Positions 6,176-11,058 of a DNA stretch of 11,058 bases are shown here, one piece after another (within the stretch, counting starts at the first letter, position 1; every line of letters begins with the position of its first letter). This stretch comes from Candidatus Roizmanbacteria bacterium (GTDB lineage: Bacteria; Patescibacteriota; Microgenomatia; GCA-001788215; 2-01-FULL-40-14). The notes below the pieces were generated by a model, which saw only the letters and a program-made list of their open reading frames with translations, ran no database searches and was not told the origin of the DNA. The translations under genes and the position numbers were made by a program. Location: the NCBI GenBank assembly GCA_016203755.1, contig JACQMD010000106.1, positions 1-11,058 on the forward strand. The letters run 5' to 3'.

Positions 6176-6466
6176 TTACCGTGTATCACGTACAAGACGT
6201 GCCAATTGTACTCCAGATACAAAGAGCCCAAGAAAAACAAAAATGAGTGTCAGCTTGGGGGCAGAAGAAAAAACTCGATCAAGATATACTCCTATCACTA
6301 CCCCTCCTACGAGAGGGATGGTGAGCGAAACTCCCAGCGCTGTTACCAACGAGTATGATTGCAATAATCGTTTCCGTTCTTCTTCTTTTTCGGTGTCTTT
6401 TATCGCAACCTCTCGCTCCGTTACCTCAAGCGACCCTCGTTTCAATTGTAAAACCTTACGCTTCAT
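6176..6466 (-). CDS. atpZ: AtpZ/AtpI-like F0F1 ATP synthase accessory membrane protein
   Basis: This 96-residue protein has a charged N-terminal third rich in K, R and E, followed by two membrane helices (about 38-61 and 70-90). Between them is the family pattern GGVVIGVYLDRVF with a conserved aspartate (D63). Its position directly before atpB matches the AtpZ/AtpI family, small membrane proteins linked to assembly of the c ring and, in some bacteria, to Mg2+ or Ca2+ transport. AtpZ and AtpI cannot be firmly separated from the sequence. The ATG at 6466 overlaps the dnaE stop as ATGA, with no Shine-Dalgarno sequence in front, so it is probably translated by termination-reinitiation from dnaE. 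Confidence 0.85.
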   Translation of the reverse strand: MKRKVLQLKRGSLEVTEREVAIKDTEKEEERKRLLQSYSLVTALGVSLTIPLVGGVVIGVYLDRVFSSAPKLTLIFVFLGLFVSGVQLARLVRDTR

Positions 6467-9400
6467 AAGTCAAGAGGATAGATATTATCGACTAAAATAG
6501 TTACTTTATCATCGCGACGATCAATCTTTCCTTGTACCAAAAGAATGGTATCCTGATACCAGAAATTCCTTGTCCGGGTATATACTGTCGGAAACACCAC
6601 GATATCAATTGTACCACTCAAATCCTCAATGGTTACAAATGCCATTTCGCTATTGTTTTTACGAGTGGTAACACGCTTGATGCGATTGACTATTCCGGCA
6701 ACCGTTACTTTATTGCCGTTTGCAAGAGATGCAACATCGGCGAGGGAATGACTGGCTTTACTTTGCATCTGTTTTAGTTTTCCCGAAAGCGGATGCTCCC
6801 GAAGATAAAAGCCGAGTAAATCCTTCTCAAGTGCTAGCAGTTCGCGTTTGGTAAATTCCTCCATTACCGGCATGGGTGGTGCAGTTTCAACGAATGCTTC
6901 ACCGAATAAACTCTGCTGGTTTTGTTCGTGCGCTTGCTTTTTCTGATGTGCCCAGCGCATCACTTCAGCAAGTCCCGCCAGCATACTCGCCCGTTTTCCA
7001 AAACTGTCGAGCGCTCCAACTTTAATAAGACTTTCAAAGGTTTTTTTATTTACTTTTTGCATGTCTACCCGTTCACAAAAATCAGGAAGCGAGATAAATA
7101 ACTTCTCATTCCGTGCAGCTACCATGGTTTCAATTGCAGCTGTTCCAACATTTTTTATTGCCGACAGTCCAAACCTGATTGCTCCTGCTTCAATAGTAAA
7201 TTCAACTCCTGATTTGTTAATGTCAGGCGGAAGTACCGCTATTTCCATACGTCGACACTCATTGATGCCACGTTTCAGCTTCTCCTCTTTGATCGGGCCC
7301 GATGAACCTTCGTTCTCAGCAGTCAGGAGTGCAGTCATAAACTCGACCGGATAGTGCGCTTTCATATATGCAGTCCAGTAGGAAATGGTTGCGTAGGATG
7401 CTGAATGTGCTTTGTTAAATCCGTAGCCGACGAATTTTTCAATCAGCGAAAATACATTTTCTGCAACTTTTTTTGTATACCCTTGCTGCATACACCCGTT
7501 CATAAAACTTTCTTTCTCTTTTTTCATGAGCTCTTTTTTCTTTTTCCCAATAGCCATCCGGAGTCTATCTGCCTCTGCCATCGTGTAACCGGCCATGACA
7601 TTTGCAATCTGCATGCATTGCTCCTGATACACGGCAATGCCGTATGTTTCACCTAAAATTTGTTTTAGGTCTGGATGCGGATAGCGGATTTTGCTGGGAT
7701 TTTGTTTTCCAGCGATAAAATCATCAATCCACGCCATAGGCCCCGGCCTGTAGAGCGCAACCATTGCGGAGATATCTGAAAACTTTGTGGGTTTGAGGTT
7801 TTTCCCTAGTCGCTGCATGCCGCCGGACTCGAGTTGAAACACTCCAACTGTTTCACCCCGACTGATAAGTTCATATGTTTTTGTATCATCAAGCGGTATT
7901 TTTGTTAACTCAATCGTTATTCCATTTGATTGTTTGACGTAACGAATCGCATTTTCCAGAATTGTTAAGTTGCGAAGTCCAAGAAAATCCATTTTGAGAA
8001 GCCCGACTGCCTGACCATCGGGTGAGGCGTTCAGATCGAGTGAATACATATCATACTGCGTAATAATCCGGTCTCCTTTCGCCTCACGCTGCAGCGGGAC
8101 ATATTCGGTAAGGGGTTTATCAGCAATGACTACTCCTGCTGCATGAGTGGAGGCGTGACGTGATACCCCTTCGAGTTTTTTGGCCAGATCAACAAGCTTT
8201 TTTGTATCTTCCTCAGCCTCATACGCCGACCGTAACTCAGCCGATTCTTTCAGTGCCCGCGTTAATGTCATGGCAAACCCCTGCTGGCCAAGCGGTATCA
8301 TCTTGGCAATCCTATCAGGCTGCGAATACGGCATACCGAGGGCCCGGCCTGCATCACGAATAGCGGCTTTTGCTTCCATGGTACCAAAGGTAATAATTTG
8401 CGCGACCTTATCATCTCCGTATTTTTTGGTAACATACGCAATAACCTCATCACGCCGGACATCGGCAAAATCAAGATCAATATCAGGCGGAGATGGACGG
8501 TATGGATTGAGAAACCGCTCAAACGGAATAACACCTTTAATCGGATCTATGTCAGTAATATGGAGTACATACGCAACTAATGACCCGGCCGCAGATCCGC
8601 GTCCCGGGCCCACAACAATCCCATTGTTTTTGGCCCAATTAACAAAATCCTGCACAATTAAAAAGTATGTAGCATATCCTTTGGTACAAATCACCTCAAG
8701 TTCATAATCGATGCGTTGTTTCATTTCATCGGTCAGCTTTTCAAACCGGGTTGGGACGCGCTCAAACGTGAGTGTTCGTAAATACTCCTCGGCAGATTCG
8801 TTTTTGGGCGTTTGAAATGCAGGCAACACCCATCGCTTTGTTTCGATTTCAATAGTAACTTTATCTGCAATCGCCTTCGTATTTTCAAGCGCTTCCGGAT
8901 ACTCCGCAAAGAGAGCTTTCATCTCATCTTCTGTCCGGAAATAAAAATCGGGAGAATCCATCATACTCATGGGCCGATCTTTCTCAAGAATCGTCCGCTG
9001 GGTCTGGATACAAAGAAGGATTTCCTGCGCATACGCATCGTCTGGATTCAGATAGTGCACATCGTTTGTCGCAACGAGCGGAATACCGTGTTTTTTCGAA
9101 AGAGAAACAAGCTGTTTTGTGACAGTTTCCAGTTTGGCAATCTTCGGATGACGTTGAATCTCCAGATAAAAATCTTCGCCAAAGATAGCTACATATCGCT
9201 GGAGCGCTTTTTCCGCTTCATCTGTATAGTTTTGAGCTACCAGCGACGGGACGAGTCCCTGCATACAGCCGGACAGACAGAGTATTCCTTCATGGTGTTT
9301 TTCTAACAGATCAAAATCGATTCGGGGTTTATAATAAAATCCTTCAAGATGAGCGCTCGTGGTGAGCTTCATGAGGTTTTTATATCCCGTGTTGTTTTTG

Positions 9401-9678
9401 GCAAGCAGTGTCAGGTGATACCGGTCATCGTCTATTCCTTGTTGTTTATCGAATCTGCTTCGTTTTGCCTGATACGCCTCAAGTCCAATAATTGGTTTAA
9501 TGTCGAGTTTTTTGGCTTCTTTATAAAATTTGAATGCCCCATGCATTGCTCCGTGATCGGTGAGCGCAACGGCTGACATTTCCTGTTCTTTCACTTTTTT
9601 TAGTAAATCCGGTATTTTAATAAGGCCATCAAGAAGCGAGTATTCGGAATGGACATGAAGATGGACAAAGTCTGACAT
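6463..9678 (-). CDS. dnaE: DNA polymerase III subunit alpha
   Basis: DnaE is the replicative polymerase. The 1071-residue protein starts with a PHP domain in which all nine metal ligands known from mycobacterial DnaE1 can be matched: H8, H10, D17, H42, E67, H88, C138, D206 and H208. An active PHP proofreading exonuclease is therefore likely. The polymerase motifs are GPGRGSAAGSLV (357-368), PPDIDLDF (397-404) with catalytic D401 and D403, and KMDFLGL with D564. Then come a helix-hairpin-helix (about 838-852), a beta-clamp-binding motif QQSLF (921-925), and a C-terminal OB fold (about 990-1070). The protein ends right after the OB fold, without the C-terminal tau-binding domain of E. coli DnaE (1160 aa). 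The ATG at 9678 lies 11 nt after gatB, without a Shine-Dalgarno sequence. Confidence 0.98.
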   Translation of the reverse strand: MSDFVHLHVHSEYSLLDGLIKIPDLLKKVKEQEMSAVALTDHGAMHGAFKFYKEAKKLDIKPIIGLEAYQAKRSRFDKQQGIDDDRYHLTLLAKNNTGYKNLMKLTTSAHLEGFYYKPRIDFDLLEKHHEGILCLSGCMQGLVPSLVAQNYTDEAEKALQRYVAIFGEDFYLEIQRHPKIAKLETVTKQLVSLSKKHGIPLVATNDVHYLNPDDAYAQEILLCIQTQRTILEKDRPMSMMDSPDFYFRTEDEMKALFAEYPEALENTKAIADKVTIEIETKRWVLPAFQTPKNESAEEYLRTLTFERVPTRFEKLTDEMKQRIDYELEVICTKGYATYFLIVQDFVNWAKNNGIVVGPGRGSAAGSLVAYVLHITDIDPIKGVIPFERFLNPYRPSPPDIDLDFADVRRDEVIAYVTKKYGDDKVAQIITFGTMEAKAAIRDAGRALGMPYSQPDRIAKMIPLGQQGFAMTLTRALKESAELRSAYEAEEDTKKLVDLAKKLEGVSRHASTHAAGVVIADKPLTEYVPLQREAKGDRIITQYDMYSLDLNASPDGQAVGLLKMDFLGLRNLTILENAIRYVKQSNGITIELTKIPLDDTKTYELISRGETVGVFQLESGGMQRLGKNLKPTKFSDISAMVALYRPGPMAWIDDFIAGKQNPSKIRYPHPDLKQILGETYGIAVYQEQCMQIANVMAGYTMAEADRLRMAIGKKKKELMKKEKESFMNGCMQQGYTKKVAENVFSLIEKFVGYGFNKAHSASYATISYWTAYMKAHYPVEFMTALLTAENEGSSGPIKEEKLKRGINECRRMEIAVLPPDINKSGVEFTIEAGAIRFGLSAIKNVGTAAIETMVAARNEKLFISLPDFCERVDMQKVNKKTFESLIKVGALDSFGKRASMLAGLAEVMRWAHQKKQAHEQNQQSLFGEAFVETAPPMPVMEEFTKRELLALEKDLLGFYLREHPLSGKLKQMQSKASHSLADVASLANGNKVTVAGIVNRIKRVTTRKNNSEMAFVTIEDLSGTIDIVVFPTVYTRTRNFWYQDTILLVQGKIDRRDDKVTILVDNIYPLDL

Positions 9679-9689
9679 ATTGGATGGTA

Positions 9690-11030
9690 CTATTGTAACA
9701 ATTTAATGAGAATCTGTCGCGTGGCAACTGCATCAGCTTTTCCTTTCGATAATTTCATAACCGCTCCAATGAGCACTCCGATAACTGCCTGTTTGCCGGC
9801 TTTATAATCCGCAACTGCCTTTGGATTCTCTTTGATTGCCTGTTCTACCCATTCTCGTAATTGCGATTGGTCTGAAACAACGGATGATTTTGAAAGCACA
9901 AGATTTTTAAGGAGTTTTTCCGGCGACGTTGTATTTGGATCTACTTTTTTATTAACAATTGTTCCAGCAATCATATCTGCGGTAATAGGATGTTTTTCTC
10001 CCAATTTAATAACCTTTAAAGTAAAGTCTGCCAACTGTTTATTCGCAATTAGCACCGGGATATAAGACAAACGTATGTTGTATTTTTTCAATTTCTCAAC
10101 GTAATCGCTTGGTGTTTTATACGTTATACTTAATACTTTATACTTTATACTTATTGCTGGAATATCCGGCTCCGGAAAATACCGGTAATCATGCGCTTCT
10201 TCTTTCCCCCGCTGCGTAAATGTTTTCTTTGTTACTGCATCGTACCCTCGAGTTTCTTGCACAAGCCGTTCTCCCCGATCCAATGCCTCTACCTGGCGTT
10301 TCACTTCCGAATCAAGCGCATTCTTCATAAACATAAACGAGTTAATGTTTTTAAGTTCCACTCGATAATCTGGCAATTCTGTCTTTTTGATCTTTTTGAG
10401 TGAAATATTTGCTTCCAACCTCAACTGTCCCTTTTCCATATCTGCCTCTGAAACTCCTAAATAGCGGGCTATTGACTGTATTTCTTTTCCAAATTCCACC
10501 GCATCATCTATGCTTTGAAAATCCGGCTCTGTTACCATTTCAAGAAGTGGTACACCAGATTTATTGAAATCAATATATGTTTTGCCGTTTCTGTGCTGCG
10601 ACTTTGCTGTATCCTCCTCAATATGAATTTCCCTCCAACCAATGGTATATCCATTTGGATATTTGCTTATTTGCTTATTTGCATATTTTGGAGGAAACAA
10701 TAAGGTATACTTCCCGCCTTTCCCGACAGGATAATGCGGTGTTGTCAACTGAAACGCTTTCGGCAGATCGGGATAGAAATAATTCTTCCGCTCAAAAATA
10801 ATCTGCTTTTGCAGTGTTGTTCCGAGGGTTTCTGCCATCATTTGGGCTTTTTCAATGGCATCGCGATTGGGTACCGGCATTGCGCCGGGCAATCCCAGAC
10901 ACACGGGACAGACGTGGGTATTCGGCTCGCTCCCGAACGGCTCATTTTTACACGAACAGAACATCTTGGTAGATGTGCTGAGCTGTAAATGAATTTCTAG
11001 TCCTAGAATGAGTTTATAATTATTTATCAT
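9690..11030 (-). CDS. gatB: Asp-tRNA(Asn)/Glu-tRNA(Gln) amidotransferase subunit B
   Basis: GatB binds misacylated Glu-tRNA(Gln) or Asp-tRNA(Asn), activates the side chain with ATP and accepts ammonia from the GatA glutaminase, which is not in this window. The 446-residue protein opens with GLEIHLQLSTSTKMFC. It has zinc-site cysteines C25, C27, C41 and C44, the motif YFYPDLPKAFQL (84-95), FNKSGVPLLEMVTEPD (155-170), RLEANIS (204-210), the AHDYRYFPEPD motif (279-289), and a C-terminal YqeY-like tail (about 375-446) ending in a helix with KADAVATRQILIKLL. Two segments, about 116-126 and 292-303, are encoded by tandem DNA repeats and do not resemble the usual family sequence there. The ATG at 11030 has no Shine-Dalgarno sequence but follows the repeat shared with atpD. 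Confidence 0.97.
   Translation of the reverse strand: MINNYKLILGLEIHLQLSTSTKMFCSCKNEPFGSEPNTHVCPVCLGLPGAMPVPNRDAIEKAQMMAETLGTTLQKQIIFERKNYFYPDLPKAFQLTTPHYPVGKGGKYTLLFPPKYANKQISKYPNGYTIGWREIHIEEDTAKSQHRNGKTYIDFNKSGVPLLEMVTEPDFQSIDDAVEFGKEIQSIARYLGVSEADMEKGQLRLEANISLKKIKKTELPDYRVELKNINSFMFMKNALDSEVKRQVEALDRGERLVQETRGYDAVTKKTFTQRGKEEAHDYRYFPEPDIPAISIKYKVLSITYKTPSDYVEKLKKYNIRLSYIPVLIANKQLADFTLKVIKLGEKHPITADMIAGTIVNKKVDPNTTSPEKLLKNLVLSKSSVVSDQSQLREWVEQAIKENPKAVADYKAGKQAVIGVLIGAVMKLSKGKADAVATRQILIKLLQ
10121..10155. repeat. Five tandem 7-bp units inside gatB
   Basis: On the plus strand the units are ACGTTAT, ACTTAAT, ACTTTAT, ACTTTAT, ACTTATT. They encode about residues 292-303 of GatB (within AISIKYKVLSIT), just after the conserved YRYFPEPD motif. 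The frame stays open. The array looks like a short intergenic-type repeat accepted in a surface loop. Confidence 0.75.
10653..10684. repeat. Four tandem 8-bp units inside gatB
   Basis: On the plus strand the units are ATTTGGAT, ATTTGCTT, ATTTGCTT, ATTTGCAT. They encode GatB residues about 116-126 (YANKQISKYPN), in a loop between the YFYPDLPKAFQL motif and the IHIEEDTAK segment. An 8-bp unit shifts the frame with each copy, so copy number must be constrained for the gene to stay open. Confidence 0.7.
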
Positions 11031-11038
11031 ATTGCGCT

Positions 11039-11058
11039 AGCGATCCGAATGATCCGAA
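11039..11058 (-). repeat. GATCCGAAT repeat in the gatB leader, window edge
   Basis: On the plus strand GATCCGAAT (11042-11050) is followed by GATCCGAA (11051-11058), a 9-bp period cut by the window edge. Bases 11039-11050 equal the 12-mer at 1815-1826, and both lie exactly 8 nt before an ATG. The array probably extends further upstream of gatB. No promoter could be assessed because only 28 nt of leader are visible. Confidence 0.65.

Noticed and set aside
5434..6240. Longer AtpB of 268 residues starting at 6240
   Set aside because: The extension overlaps atpZ and is not typical; the ATG at 6171 directly after the atpZ stop gives the expected length.
8180..8707. Plus-strand open frame of 175 codons
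   Set aside because: It is entirely antisense to the conserved polymerase core of dnaE and its amino-acid make-up (Ser/Arg/Pro-rich) is typical of a shadow frame.
8812..9306. Plus-strand open frame of 164 codons
   Set aside because: It is antisense to the dnaE PHP/polymerase region, rich in Phe, Ile, Arg and Cys, with no recognisable domain.

Overview
The window suggests a member of the Candidate Phyla Radiation (Patescibacteria), most likely a Microgenomates-like lineage. This is inferred from compact, overlapping genes, several starts without a Shine-Dalgarno sequence, a short ATP synthase delta subunit, a four-helix-bundle (23S IVP/S23-like) gene between repeats, and short tandem repeats of 7-10 bp both between and inside genes. 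No rRNA or other taxonomic marker is present, so the assignment is tentative.

All convincing genes lie on the minus strand. In transcription order (high to low coordinates) they are gatB (Asp/Glu-tRNA amidotransferase subunit B), dnaE (DNA polymerase III alpha), atpZ/atpI-like, atpB (a), atpE (c), atpF (b), atpH (delta, short), atpA (alpha), atpG (gamma), atpD (beta) and a four-helix-bundle gene. Spacing is tight: 11 nt between gatB and dnaE, an ATGA overlap between dnaE and atpZ, 4 nt from atpZ to atpB, an 11-nt overlap of atpH and atpA, and a 34-nt overlap of atpA and atpG. The only sizeable intergenic gap (98 nt, between atpG and atpD) is packed with repeats. The layout is consistent with one long polycistronic unit joining tRNA-dependent amidation, replication and ATP synthase genes. 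No promoter or classical terminator could be identified inside the window.

The ATP synthase genes would give a complete membrane sector (a, b, c) and F1 alpha, beta, gamma and delta, but epsilon (atpC) does not follow atpD. The four-helix-bundle cassette occupies that place, and atpC is either beyond the left edge, elsewhere, or absent. Key catalytic residues are intact (P-loops, beta GER and Walker B, the alpha arginine, the a-subunit arginine, the c-subunit glutamate). The c subunit lacks the usual Na+ ligands, so H+ coupling is predicted.

No new multi-gene system is evident. The unusual content is the repeat architecture: an identical 12-mer exactly 8 nt before the ATG of both gatB and atpD, a 12-bp inverted repeat enclosing three 10-bp repeats before atpD, 7-bp repeats in inverted orientation around the four-helix-bundle gene, and two tandem repeat arrays absorbed into the gatB reading frame. 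A strong ribosome binding site that leads into a 25-codon out-of-frame ORF before atpF is also worth a second look.
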